A stretch of DNA of 64,000 bases from Atrichornis clamosus. Taxonomy: Eukaryota; Chordata; Aves; Passeriformes; Menuridae. Below, piece after piece: positions 37,251 to 50,200 of this stretch. The stretch covers positions 62,001 through 126,000 of the forward strand of contig WBMZ01000407.1 of assembly GCA_013400975.1 (NCBI GenBank), written 5' to 3'. Both the position numbers and the translations under genes were made by a program. The notes under the pieces were generated by a model, which did no database searches, was not told the origin of the DNA, and was given only the letters and a program-made list of their open reading frames with translations. Within the stretch, counting starts at the first letter, position 1; each line of letters opens with the position of its first letter.

Positions 37251-37640
37251 TTGTTATTAAGCTTTCCTGATTGAATGGGCACTCCTAGGCCTTCAGATTG
37301 CAAAAATGCTGCTGCCTGTTAACAATTAGTGTGTTTGCAGCAGAATTACACTGGTGAATGTGTTTGTTTAGCAGCATATTGCAAACCAGTAGAATAAGTA
37401 GGGGTCTCTCTCCTGCATGCATCCTGGCATTGATGTCTTGGTGACTTATTTTCTGTGCCTCTTGGGCATATTAGAAAATTGAAAAGAGGCCATGATGTTA
37501 CTATTTCTCATTTAAACTGTTGTGGTTTTTTTTTTTAAATAAAAAATCCATATCTTACATCCTCTGAAAACTTACTCTCAGCATTACCATGGCAACAAGA
37601 TTTTTAAAAGGGACTTCACAGAAATTTAGCAGCAGTTTTT
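37250..37640. promoter_or_regulatory. Candidate RFX X-box and surrounding conserved-looking block
   Basis: ATTACCATGGCAAC at 37583-37596 matches the RFX X-box pattern (GTTRCC-ATGGYAAC) except for its first base. RFX proteins drive many ciliary genes, and CCP6 acts on ciliary and axonal microtubules, so an intronic X-box is plausible. The flanks have low simple-sequence content and homeodomain cores (ttaacaattag near 37319). The motif is seen directly; a regulatory role is inference. Confidence 0.3.
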
Positions 37641-38363
37641 ATTTCTTTGTGATTCATACTTCATAAAAATGCAAATGTCACACTAATACATGTTTTACCT
37701 TAATATTTTATACTACCATTTTGTCTTAATTGGTCTAGTGTTTTTATTAATTAAATTTTGAACTACTTTGAATGATTTTAAAACTGTACTGTGGACCTAT
37801 CAAGCTTTAAATTTTGACTATGTGACACACAATTTAAGATACTGTCATAGAGGAAAATCAATCATTTCAACCTGTAGTCCCAGGCACAACAAAAGATTTA
37901 AAAGATTAAAAAAGCCTTTTGTCCTGACTGGAAATTTCTTGGCCTTTATAATCTTCATTTCTAGTGAAGTATCACAGCAAATAGCTTTTTATCATCTATA
38001 TTTATTTGTTTTTTGCTTTATTCCTTCTAACTATGAGAAGTTTAGAGGATAAATTACTGCTCTGCTCAATAAAGCTTTTATTCATAGTTCTCTTAAGAGG
38101 AGTGTTTTGTTTATGCAAAGCTACAGTGTGTGCTTTGGTTTACATACATACTTGCATCAACATGTGTAAATAAACTGCATTAATTTAACATTTAATTGTG
38201 TGTAAACATGCATCAGTTGATAATGTTAGTTCAAACATGAGAAGATATCTGGCATTCTCTTCTCAGTGCCTGTTTGGTCAGGCCTCACATAACATAAAAT
38301 GTTTTGCCTTTTAAAAACGAAATTTAATATGATTAGAACAGGAATCCTATTGGTCAAGACTGT

Positions 38364-39410
38364 AATCATAGAATCACGGAATCATTTAGGTTGGAAAAGA
38401 CCTTTAAGATCATCAAGTCCAACCATTAACCTGGCACTGCCAAGTTCACCACTAAACCATATCCCTGAACACCACATCTACAGTCTTTTAAATTCCTCCA
38501 GGGGTGGTGACTCCACCACTTCCCTGGGAAGCCTGTTCCAGGGCTTGACAACTCTTTCAGGGAAGAATTTTCTTTCTAATATCCGATCTGAACCTTCCCT
38601 GGTGCAACCTGACTGTTCTATCACTGGTTACTGGGAGAAGAGACCAACCTGCACCTGGCTGCACCCTCCTGTCAGGGAGTTGGAGAGAGCAATAAGATCT
38701 CCCCTGAGCCTCCTTTTCTCCAGGGTGAGCCCCCTCATCTCCCTCAGGTGCTCCTCACCAGACTTGTGCTCCAGACCCTTCCCTCCACCGCCCTTCTCTG
38801 GACATGCTCCAGCACCTCAATTTCTGTCTTGTTGCGAGGGGCCCAGAACTGGACACAGCACTCGAGGTGTGGCCTCACCAGTGCCCAGTACAGGGGAGGA
38901 GTCACTGCCCAGGTCCTGCTGGACACACTACTGCTGATCCAACCCAGGTGCCATTGGCCTTCTTGCCCACCTGGGCACAGCTGGCTCGTGTTCAGCTGCT
39001 GTCACCAGCACCCCCAGGTCCTTTTTCCCCAGGCACTTTCCAGCTCTTCTGCCCCAGCCTGGAGCTCTGCAGGGTGTTGTGACCCAAGTGTGGGATCCAG
39101 CACTTTGTCTCAGTGAACCTCATCCCATCCATCCAGCCTGTCCAGATCCCTCTGCAGAGCCTTCCTGCCCTCCAGGAGATCAGCAGTCCTGTCTGACTTG
39201 GTGTCACCTGTGAACTGACTGAGGGTGCACCCCATCCCCTTGTCCAGGTCGTCCCTAACGAGACTAAACAGAACCGTGCCCAACACTGAGCCTTGGGGAA
39301 AGCCACTTGTGACCGGCAGCCGGCTGGGTGTGTCTCCATTCACCAACACCCTCTGGGCTTTAAACTGGGACGCCCAGTTACAGCCAGTGTGTTTTTCACC
39401 ACAGTACTCT
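38364..39410 (-). mobile_element. CR1 LINE, 5'-truncated (antisense)
   Basis: The best-preserved transposon here. The 3' end lies at 38364-38390, with the usual tandem catagaatcacggaatcat words. On the minus strand the 3' half of the reverse transcriptase can be followed: VTSGFPQGSVLGTVLFSL, then CTLSQFTGDTK, LLEGRKALQRDLDRLDGW, and later [13 protein letters not shown] and [11 protein letters not shown]. The catalytic motif F-A-D-D is changed to F-T-G-D at 39203-39214. The frame shifts between about 39110 and 38926, so the copy is dead. About 1.05 kb remains; a full CR1 is about 4.5 kb. No target duplication was seen, as is usual for CR1. It lies antisense to AGBL4. Confidence 0.93.
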
Positions 39411-40382
39411 CACCTGTGAAGCCACCGTACCTTGTGACACTAGAAAGAAAAAAGTGGTGTGTGCCATTTACACTACTGGCCTTGCTCAGAAATTGTTCTT
39501 TCTCACAGCTTGAGCAGGATGGATCATAGATCCCTCAGTGCTGAACTGAAAGTGAACTGCACTTCCTCCTTTTATTGTAATTTTATGAATGTTTTCAACA
39601 TGTAAACCTAAACATCACTTCGTGTGAAGTTATACTTTACTGTAGAAAAAAAAGGTGTAGTCACAGAGAAAATATAGGAAGGCTTCTACCTTGATTACTT
39701 TGAGTTTTTTATTAAAAAACTATTGTCAAATATTTTTACATGCTTTATCTTAAGATCTGCTTTGTACATGCTCAAGACTTATAGACATATATATTGTCCA
39801 CACTCTGCAGGCACCTTATTCTGATTAAAGGCATCGTGGGTGTATGTTGGGTGATGAAAAGAGTCTCAAACTGTATTTGAAGCTCTATTGTGTGAAAATT
39901 TTCACTGAGATTAAACAATATTAATGATTTATAAATAAGTTCTGGGTAAGAAGTAAGTTTACTCATCAGACAATGGTTGCATGTATTTGACCATGCAGTA
40001 GAGTCAGTGTAAATTTATTTTAGATATATTTGTCGTGTTTAGAGCAAGTGAAAAATAAGTATTTTTATCACTGAAATTGTCAATTATTTAAATACATTAA
40101 CCTATTAAATAAATGTATCATCATTGCCTATGCTACAAATGCATTTAAAAGCTTAGAAACATGTTGGTCAGGTTCCCAGGGCTGCCCACTCAGATTTAGA
40201 TGAGTGTGTATAAGAGCTTTCTTTTGTAAACATAGCAAGTCCTGCAGTTTGAGCAGTGTGTTTGCCCATTTTTGCATGCTCAGCTTCCGTGCTTCCTTCT
40301 GAATGCTTGACATTCTGGATAGGTGCTACTTAACAGAAGAAAAGACAAAATTCTTCAAAATATCATAATATTGAGGGGCATG

Positions 40383-40399
40383 CACACACACACACACAC
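40383..40399 (+). repeat. (CA)8 microsatellite
   Basis: An uninterrupted CA run of about 8.5 units. Confidence 0.88.
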
Positions 40400-43300
40400 T
40401 TATGGAAAAGCCAAAAAATGCATTTTAGAAGTAATAACATCTGACTTTTATACTGAAATGAACAAACACAATTGTCTTTCTCCACAGACGCTGTTGCCAG
40501 TGTTTTAATTATCCCACCTAATTGACACTATCTCTACTAATGTTTAGGAGTACTGTACTATTTGCAATCTTCAGTTTTCCTTTTTTAAGTAACAGTTGTT
40601 TCTGCTGCTCTCTAAAGATGAGCAATATCTTTTTCAAGTTAATGAGATTCCTATTTTACTTAAACAAGATGCATATTCACTATCTTTCTGTTGTTTTAAA
40701 TATAATTGCTATGAATGTGTTCAACAGTTTGACTTGGTTCCCTCAAATTGAGTGAATTAATTAAAAATTGGTGTTTGCCCATAAAAGAGTGAATGAGCAG
40801 ACTCAGTGCTTGATGTCAGAAATCAAACTGTAAATGAACATAATTATGTTTCACCTTCCTATTTACTCATTTGTGTGGGCATAAGCATTTAGTTGTTTGC
40901 AATATTATTTCTTAAACAGTTTCATTTACACTTTGTTTTTCTAAGAGAGGGAGGGTAAAAAAAAGTTAATGACTAGATAATGATTTCTTTCTGAAAGGCT
41001 GAGCATCACTTCTAATATTCAATTTGCAGAACATTGGGGTAAAAAATACTTTTCTGGCAGTTTTTTGCTAACTGTATTTTATTTGGAAAGAAATTCTCAA
41101 CACAGAAAATGAGAGGTTATTTTGGCTCTAGGTGCCAGGGTGTTATTCCTACACACATTTATGGTGTGGTGTAAGCAACATGATATGCAAAGGTGTTCTC
41201 TATCTGTACTGCACCATATACTTTAAAACAACAGACACTGATGATGGCTACCATTTTGCTTTAAATAATCCATATTATAGACTCAAAACAGCATGGCTTT
41301 TGTCCTTAAATTTACATACCCAACACAATAGTCTTTTTCTATTTTGACTGCTTACTGAATGGAAAATGAGATGCAGTTCAAGCAGCACATTGCTTGTTAT
41401 AATTTTGCTTTTTGTGGGATTGTTTTTCTTGTCCCTAGAGAAACCCAGCATTACATTCATGATTTGGATAGGCTTATTTAACAGTAAGCAGTTGCTTTGT
41501 CTTCATGAAGGATTCCATGACTGAACAGCACAATCAGATAGGAGAATAATTTGGCATTTCTATACAGGAACATTGTCTTGCTACTGAATCAAAAAACCCA
41601 CTGTGATTATTGTGTGGTTTTTGATATACATCAAATAAAAAAGTCCTAAGTGCAGAGAAGAATGTTATATCAGTTCATTCTAAGCTGAATCAAATTAAAT
41701 AGAATGATGAAAAAAAAATGTGCAACTGAAGATTTTGAAAAGTTAAAATTGGAGAAAGTAGGGAAAGTAGGACATAAAGAGAACTTAGTGGTCCGTGGTT
41801 GAATATCCCTCTGCCATCCTGTCTGCTGCATCAAATATACAGAAATAATACAATGCTGGACAGGAAGAGAATTTTTATTGTAGACAGTTGTATTCTTTGC
41901 TATTATAAATTCCTAAATATGGCCAGCTAACCTTTAAAATGAAGCGTTCCTTTAGCAAACCTGTTTGAGATGTTCATCCCCTGAAAGTTTGAGTCCCTCT
42001 AATTGCTTAACTAAGTGCATTTATACCCACTTAATACTCATTTGTTCTTTTGTCAATATTATTCTTAAGATTAACCAACAATTCTGCCTCCCTACTGGTT
42101 CTTCCTGCTATGAACTTATGGAGAACAGTCATATCCATTTCCATCTGAAAGTGAGGAATGTTGTTGTGGGAGTACCCACAGAGTCACACAAGTTCAAGTT
42201 TGTGTGCGTGCATTTCCTGGCTCACATAAAATAGCAGGTGCAAATTTTCAGTTTCTTTTAGAGCACTGGAATTCTACTTCGAGGTTGAAATAACAGTGTC
42301 AGGACTGTACAAAGAACTCTCAATGCCAAACATGTTCTTTGATCAATACATTAATTCTCTTCTTCCATTAATATCAATGGTAATCTCAAAGTCATAAGAT
42401 ATAAATAATAAAGTAATGAGCATAAATTGTGACCTCTTATTTTCCTTGGATAGCCCTTGAGCAGTAAAGGACTGGAAGAAATAGATCTGTAAGGCTGGTT
42501 ACCACAGAAGTGTTATTTCAGGTTTCAGGTTATTACTCAGCAGGAATTTTATCAATTATGGGAAATCTGTGGAATGTTTTTCTTTCTAATTACACGGTGT
42601 CAATTGAAAATATAGATGCATTTTAAGCATTAACAATTATTCTTAATCTTCTACTAAAATTCCTGGAAGTCTCTCTTTTACACTGTAGAGCAATTCACTG
42701 GTACCATTTTGTACGTGCAGAAAGGTGACCTCAGTAACTCCTAAAAGGTTGAGTGTGATAATTTTATAACGACTGCCTGCATTTTCCATGTAGTGGTTAA
42801 CAGCTTGTCATGGTTTAATAAGTAGAATATTGATAGTTAAAGGTAATTATGATAGCAGATGCACGAGTAGTTAACTATAAATAGTGCAGTGCTTGTTTAG
42901 CTGCCATGTTAGACAATGAAAAGTTAATTTTTTTTTAATGACATGAGACACAAACCACAAAAAAATAAGATACCACAGTCTGAAAAATGGTATTTCTGTG
43001 CATCGTATGATTATGAAGGCTGTATGACCACAAGATTTTTAGTTCTAAAAATAATTTAAAGAGTTGTAAAAGATAGTTACCTTGTGAATATCTGTAGTGC
43101 TGCCCAAGGATAAAATTTAATGTTCAGTTTGTCTCTACGGTGTGCTTGGGAAAGGGGGGTATCAAAAATGTGCTAAAGGAGAAAAACTTGACTGCCCAAA
43201 ATTGCTACCTAAATTTCACCTGTGTTTTGATAATAAAGAGAATTATTTAAAATTTTGGTATTAATGTAGCTATTACTTACATGACCATAAAAGCTTTTTT

Positions 43301-44114
43301 TGAATAGTAATAACCAAAGCTGCAAAATCAGAGTCAAACATACCTATAACAAAATAGATCCAAACTAGAGAGAAAACTCCAGTTTGTGCAGCAGCAGATC
43401 TATAATAATAGAGCTTGATAATAGCATTTGGTAATGTTGACCATAACTTAATAATAAAATGTAGTATCTTCTACCATGCTGAAATGTTACATATTTCTGT
43501 ATCATCCATCCTTTTACTCCAAGACTGAAATTCAGTTTCAATTTCTTAATTATAGTGTTCAGTGATATAGTGATCATTATTTTGCCATATTTTGCCAGGT
43601 TTATATTTTTTTTTAGTGGCAGAGGTCAGAAATTCCCCAATTTTGCACTGCAAAGGAAAATATTTTTTTAGCTAGGGCTTCAGTGGCACAAGTAGGTGTT
43701 CTGCAATACTGAATTGTACTGAGGTCATTTGCAATCTACATTCTTGCTTATTTTAAAGAATTCCTTTGATGTAATACTTATTGAATAATTTAAATATGAA
43801 ATAAATTTCTTTCGCAACATTAATGGTGGGAATTCCCTCAAATTCACAGGATCTTCAAAATTTTAGCCCACAGAAAGTGGTCAGATCTCATTTTGTCATA
43901 TGAAAAGTGTGCAAGGTGCTCTGTAATGGTTACAGACTTTCCATTTAGAAGAAAGAAATTTTTCAGGAATACACAAATAGGTTTTATTGCAGGCTATCAT
44001 TTCTTCAGGAAGGAGTTCCTTAGAATTTTTGAATAAGTGGATTTTCAACATAAAGAACTTACTCAAAGGATGGACCAATGGAATATATCATTACAGCTGA
44101 ACTTACAGCTAAAA

Positions 44115-44135
44115 ATCCAGAGAGAAAGAAAGAAA
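44115..44135 (+). repeat. Short (AAAG)n-like run
   Basis: A purine run of GAAA units (agagagaaagaaagaaag) just ahead of the GC-rich block. Confidence 0.6.
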
Positions 44136-44180
44136 GCTACAGAAAGCACTAACACTAGCCAGCAGCATTTTAGTAGTAAT

Positions 44181-44580
44181 TGTTAGGGAGCAGGGAGAGT
44201 GGGATGCTCCCTGTGGGCTGGGGAGCTGGGAACTGGGGACGGCAAGGGAGGCAGGAGCAGAGGCCCCGTGGGTGAGGGGAGCAGGGCAGGCCCGGGTAAG
44301 GTCCACGTAGCTGTTGGTGACAAGCCAGGGACAGGCTGGAGAGTCAGGACCAGGCCTCAGGGTCCGGATCCGTGGGGTCCATGGCCAGGCCCAGATGTGG
44401 ATGGTGAAGCTGAGGGAAAGGCCGAGTTTGGGATCCTGAGCTCACCTGCAGCTCCCGAGCAATGGGACCAGGTCCCGGCATCCCATGGCTCTTTCCCTAC
44501 AGGCTGGACCAAGGTTTGGCAGCAGCAGCACATCACACCATGAGGGCACCTAAAACCTTTCACAGGGACACAGGGATGCA
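44181..44580. other. Unidentified GC-rich, CpG-containing block
   Basis: About 400 bases of G-rich + strand sequence with roughly ten CpGs, in an intron that is otherwise AT-rich and CpG-poor. It starts near tgttagggagcagggag and fades near ggacacagggatgca, so it begins TG and ends CA as an LTR would. I saw no matching direct repeats outside it. Both strands have modest open frames (up to 114 codons) without recognisable content. It could be an unfamiliar LTR, another recent insertion that has not yet lost its CpGs, or a small CpG-rich regulatory element. I cannot decide between these. Confidence 0.45.
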
Positions 44581-45374
44581 TTAGAACATTAGAAAACAGC
44601 AAATTAGCCCTCTTTTTGGGAAAATATGGAAATTCATTCCATCCTCTTAAAAAGGCTGACTTTATTTTTTTCTGGTTTGAATCAGCTGAAAATGAAAAAA
44701 TGAAGTAGAGTTTTTTGTAAAACTGTTCGCAGAATCTTTACTTAAATCCAGAAGTTTATGCTAGTTGGATATGACACTCTTCATGGGAATTAATAAATAT
44801 ATATTTGAAAATTTTAGCATTTTTTTTTAATAAAGAAACCCCACCCTAACTGTCAGGAAAGTATCAGAAAATACAAAAAAGCAAACCCTATAAACAGGGT
44901 AATAAATGAAGGGTAAGAGAAGAACCTTGGTGAGGATCCTGGAAAGCCTAATGAAATAATGGGACAAAGTCTAAGGAGACAGTGCCTGTGTCAGTGAGGA
45001 AACATGGAGCAGGAGACAGCAGTGATTTATACACTTCCTAGAGAACCTATGCAACTACCATTTAGTTCCTGTTACAATAATTAGCTGCAAAAGCAGCAAC
45101 ACTAACAATAGCTAAATGGCAAAGGAAACACAACCAGGCACTTTACTAGGTCTTTTCCTAATATTAATCATTTCTTCAAATATTTATATAGGCGTAAAGC
45201 AATGTATGTAATGTAGTACATAGAAATTCCAAAGTGAAAATGGAAAAAATTATGATTTCTATTGGGTAAAATGTAAAAGTTAAAATAATTTGTAAGATGT
45301 AGAATGAAAAATCACTGAATATACACAAACAAAAAATAATTACAACCAAGATGAAACTGCTCATTAAAGAACTG

Positions 45375-45560
45375 CCAGGTTTGGTGATAAGTCTAATTTT
45401 ATTTGACAATTTTATAAATGATGTGGGGGAGGAATAGACCTTGAATTACATTCTTAGATTGTACTAAATTGGAAAGTGCTGTATATTAATGAGGACAATA
45501 ATACTTCAAAGGTACTGGAGGGTTTTAGAAATGGGAATATAAGGTAATAACATTATTTCA
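45375..45560 (+). mobile_element. Old CR1-type LINE remnant (reverse transcriptase)
   Basis: The + strand at 45390-45434 reads SLILFDNFINDVGEE, which lines up with the reverse-transcriptase motif LGPVLFNIFINDL-DGI. The DNA that follows (ttagattgtactaaattgg) resembles the next CR1 stretch containing GADDTKLG, with the catalytic pair lost. A stop at 45435 and heavy decay mark it as ancient. The remnant may continue to about 45700. Orientation is the same as AGBL4. Confidence 0.6.
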
Positions 45561-45829
45561 GTTTGGGTAGAAAATGAGAGTATAAAAATAAGAAGCCCTT
45601 ACAAGAAAATTAAACCATAAAGAAAATGTTGTCCATATTTTTAAAAACTGAAAAATGGGAACTTTAGAAAGAAACATCAAGTGATGCTTTTGCTGAAGTA
45701 AAGCTGTTGGTGACTAAAAAGAGAGGGGTTTTATTACTTTTCAAGACTGCATTCCTTTTGAAACTCTTCTTGCAATGTAAAAATATTTACTTAGATAATT
45801 CTCATTGTCTTTCATGATGCAATCTACAG

Positions 45830-45841
45830 ATATATATATAT
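45830..45841. repeat. (TA)n run
   Basis: A short AT microsatellite of about six units. Confidence 0.7.
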
Positions 45842-46918
45842 GACATTATATTGAGTGATTTTTTTCTCCAAATTGGAGGGGTTGTTTATATCTGCAGAAA
45901 TATATTCCCAGACGTGATACTATCCTGTCTTTCATTCTGTAGAGATTTGTACCTTGATTAATTTTACATTGAATAAGTCTACTCCAGGTAAATAATAAAA
46001 AGTTATGAAGTATGTATGCCTTTGTAGGATTGTCTGCAGACTACTGTCTGTAAAAACAATTTTGAGTATTAATGCCTTCATGCATGAACTTTTCCCATTT
46101 TTCTTTTAGAAAGTTTAAAAAGAGTGGGCAGACTATGGGGTGACATTGTAGAATCCTACAACACTCTAGTAATAAGAAATAAAGCAATTTTTATTATGAC
46201 ATGAGCTGATTTGTGAAGCTTGCATTTCAGTCCTGTTTTACCTAAGTATGATTTAAGAAATCATTAAAAATTTTTAAAAATTAGAGAAATTTAGCTAAAG
46301 GATTGAATAATACCAAATTGCATACTGCATTTCAATTTACTCAATTAAAATACAATATCACATTTTGCTTTAATTAAAGGAACACATATATTGGTTTACT
46401 TCTTTTATTGTTCTGAACATCTACTTCTCTAAAAATATTATCTCACTAAAAATTATTTTCTTATATCTGTCTCTCATTTTCTTGTTATATTTTGCTTCTC
46501 TTAATTTCCCCTTTGCCACTTCCCAACAGTTTTACGTATTTTAATCCAATTTACACCTTGCAGTGATGTTCTGAAGTTGCGACAATTTTACACGGTGATC
46601 CTGATCCTGCAAAATATTAGGGATGTGTGTGGCTCAAGGATGAGAGATTCTTAGTTAATGTTGTAGCTGGTGCACCAGGTAACCTTAGTCCAACTCTAAA
46701 CACACAATTTTGGAGTCCCTGTCTTTGCTGTCTGCATCCTGGTAGACTGCTTGCTTTATTTTCCCACCTCATGCCCGTGGAGACTTTTCAGTCTCTTCTC
46801 CATCTGTCCATCCCTCTGCCTCATGTAAACACAGATGTGGGGCCCTTGTTTTATGAAGGGACACTGTGGAAAAGTGCCTTGTCAGTCGACAATAACTGTA
46901 TTATATTCAGCAAACCAT

Positions 46919-47245
46919 TTCACAGAATCGTAGAATGTAAAGGGTGACAGTGGACCTCGAAGATCACTTAGTCCCAACTCCCTGCCATGGACAGGGACAC
47001 TTTCCACTAGATCAGTTTGCTTAGAACCCCATCCAACCTGGCCTTGAACACTGCCAGGGTTGGGGCATCCACCACCTCCCTGGGCAACCTGTGCCAGGGC
47101 CTCACCACCCTCACAGGAAAGAAATTATTCTTAATATCTAAGCTAAATATCAGTTTGTACCCATTACTCCTTGTCCTGTCACTGCAGTTCCTGATGAAGA
47201 GCCCCTCTCTGTCTTCCCTGTAGCCCCCCTTCAATCACTGCAACC
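46919..47245 (-). mobile_element. CR1 LINE 3' fragment (antisense)
   Basis: The + strand shows the standard antisense CR1 3' words from cacagaatcgtagaatg onward (ctgccatggacagggacact, catccaacctggccttgaac, ggggcatccaccacctccct). The minus strand encodes WHRLPREVVDAPTLAVFKAR, the end of the CR1 second open frame. About 325 bases remain, truncated before the reverse transcriptase. This copy's RPWHRLPREVVDA differs from KHWNRLTREGVES in the 3.9-kb fragment, so they belong to different CR1 subfamilies. Confidence 0.93.
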
Positions 47246-47249
47246 ACTG

Positions 47250-50200
47250 GAGCAACGTGTGCCATTCATGCCCCAGGTCTTTATCTGTGCATGGAAATAT
47301 GATGTCAGTCCTGTTTTTCCTTGCTGATTTTGGAGTAGGCTAGGTTTCCTTTTATTTGCATTAGAAAGAAAGTCAGACCAACAATTCCGCAATTTCTTCA
47401 GTGGAATCATCTGCTTTCATCTGCCTCTGGGCTATCTTGGCATCTTCAGTAGTAATTCTGTCAGAATTGGATCACACCAATGAAACTTCAACAATAATAT
47501 GACGGTGGGAAGCACGGCCATTAAAGACAAGGATCAGGCTAGATAAATATAGAGAGCCATAGGGAACTTCAGCAGCACAACTGAAGTAAGGCATGACAGT
47601 GTGAACTGTTAAGATCTAGTGGTTAATCCCTCAAAACTGTCATAAAGAGGAAACCATTAATTGCAGAACACAAAGCATGAGAAATGGTTGAGTGTATGAG
47701 CTGATCAGCTGTGGCTGTGAGGCATCAGCATGATGTGTTTATGAAAATGATCCTGAATATACATTAAGTGGGTGTAATATTAACATCATCAAAGGCATCA
47801 GGAAGACCTACAGTCTCCAGTTCATGGGGCATTAAAAAGGAATTGAGAAAGGAACCAGTACAGATAAAGCTCGTTACAATTGCTGACAAGTGCAAAGCCT
47901 ATCTTTTGAGAAATTGCTGATGTTAGGTACTAACACCCATAAATTGAGAAGAAGTTGTCCCAGTTGTTGTTTTACTTGCTAATTATCTTCATTAAGAGAC
48001 TGTTCCTTATTTCTTGTGTATACTTGTTGAGTTTCATCTTCTAACCATTGGGTATCATTATGTCTTTTCTGTTAGAGAAAATAGCTGTTTGTAACTGTCT
48101 GGCACTTTCTACTAAGCTTCAGCCGCAGCATCCATTTACTTTAATAAAAATAAAATTGCTTAATTCTCTTTTTAGTTCCTTTATTCCTTGTTTGATTAGT
48201 AAAGGAAGATGGATAACTTGCTGCTCATATTGTGCTGTCAAAATTGCAGAAAAATTCCAGTCTCTATGTTTGAATTGTGGCTGTATATCTACACTTTTGA
48301 CTTTTCAAAATAGAAATGCATATTTGCTTTCATGCAGTTGGACAACTTTTTTGAGTCTTTAAATTTTGGGCAGAGAGCACAGAGTGCCCTTACAACTTTA
48401 TAAAAAATGATTATAATCTCAAAATTTTGGATTGTATTTGTATTACATGACCTAAACTTTAAGGAAAGATGTTAAAACATAATTAAATTCCCATTTGCAT
48501 ATTAAGCTTGTTTACAGATATCTATATTGTGTTTCCCACCAAATGGCACTAAAGTTAGCATGGCTTAGTGTATTGGGATTTTAGAATTGCAGGACTATTC
48601 ATTCCAAAGCAGTTTTCTGTGAATTCTCTTATATTCCAGCTCATGTCAGTAAATCAGTAGATTATTCTTTAATTAGTAATGCCCGAAGGACTGCTGATGG
48701 AGATGTTATTCTCTGAAGGTGCAGATAAACTCAAGATTCTGATCTCTGGTGAACATTAAAGCTTCTGGGACACTTTTCAAAGATAAAAGTATTGACTAAA
48801 TATATTGACTAGATTGCGTTTTGGTTTCTGTTCCTCATTTTATGATTTCCTACTGATGGATAACGTGGGTTGTATTTCATGTGCTGAGCACGTGCATTAG
48901 TGATGCTGCACTACTACAGTTGAAAAGTTAGGCTGAAAAATACTCCTCAATCAAACAGGCTTTTTAATAAAACAGCTTAATTTTGTGAGGCTTAATTAGA
49001 TTCCTGTGTTACAGAGTTATATCCTACAGCATTTTATCAAGGACAATTTGTTTGTAATACTTTCCTAGTTGCCTGCCTTTCTTGTCTGAGTGTTTACAAT
49101 ACTACGATTCACATTAATTTCACAGGAAAAAGACTTTCAATTTGAGAGCCCCTCTGATTCTGCTCCATCATATTATGAAAACCTTATACATATGGAACAT
49201 AAAATTACAGAAGGTTTGGTTCTAAAAAAGATGGGGAAAAAAGGAAAAACTGTTCTAATGAATGCAATTCACAGGAAAAACAAGATTCTCTTTTTGTATT
49301 ATGTAGTTTAACTCCAAGTATATGTGTGCTTGTAAATACATAGGAGCTGAGAACTGCATCTTTACTAATAATCAGTGTGTGGAACAAATAATGAAAGTGC
49401 AGAAAATTTACTCTTCACAAGAAGTTTTATTTTATGTATTTTAACTTCCTCAGCAACAATTTCTTTTAAAATGCTGATACACTGTGGTGGTTTTTACAGA
49501 ATGTTCTCAATGGGTGGCAAAAATCAGGGAAAATTTCTGATGCAAAAGAAAACCACTCAAATTCCAGGTCTTCACCACCATCACAGACTGGTCTCCAAGG
49601 TTGCTATACTTAGATTAGTGAGAAAGTGCACATTAAAGAGTTGTGAATTAAGGTACTTGATGTAACAATTACTGGCAGAGTGAGAGCTATTTCTGTTTGT
49701 TTCTACACAGCAGTCACAGAAATATTAACTGTACAAAGGCAGCTTGGGGTGTGTGAGCACTCTGTGTATTCCAGGCAGCTGGCGCAGTTTCTCTTCAACG
49801 TAAACAAGCACACATAGGGAAGCAGAGTCTTCCTTTATCACTTCACTAAACGTGTCCAACACTGCAGCTGAAAACTTTTCCTTTATTTTGCAGAAATAGC
49901 AACTCACCTGTTCTTCTTTGGCTACTATCTCTTAGAAGAAACCAAATAATGCTGTCATGGACTTAAAGCCAATGCCAGGCTATCTAGTATTCACAGGACA
50001 GGAAATTCCATGATTCAGGACTTCAGGAGGGTTTCACTCCCACCCCAACCCCGATTTTATCCTATTTCCATGGACATCTGGTTCCAAAGATAACTTTAAA
50101 GACACACCGAAGAAGAGGGTGAGCAATATTTATATTGCAGATCTATGTCTTTCCTGTTCTGGGCAGGAAGTCTTATGGATACATGGATTAACCTCCTCTC

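Larger units (their letters stand above)
39420..44180. other. Intron, nothing recognised
   Basis: AT-rich sequence with one (CA)n run. No gene or transposon recognised. Confidence 0.55.

Noticed and set aside
38299..38937. 212-codon + strand open frame
   Set aside because: It is the antisense reading of the CR1 copy. The genuine reverse-transcriptase remnant reads on the minus strand.
44199..44543. 114-codon + strand open frame in the GC-rich block
   Set aside because: Glycine/proline-rich translation expected of any stop-poor GC-rich block. No homology recognised.
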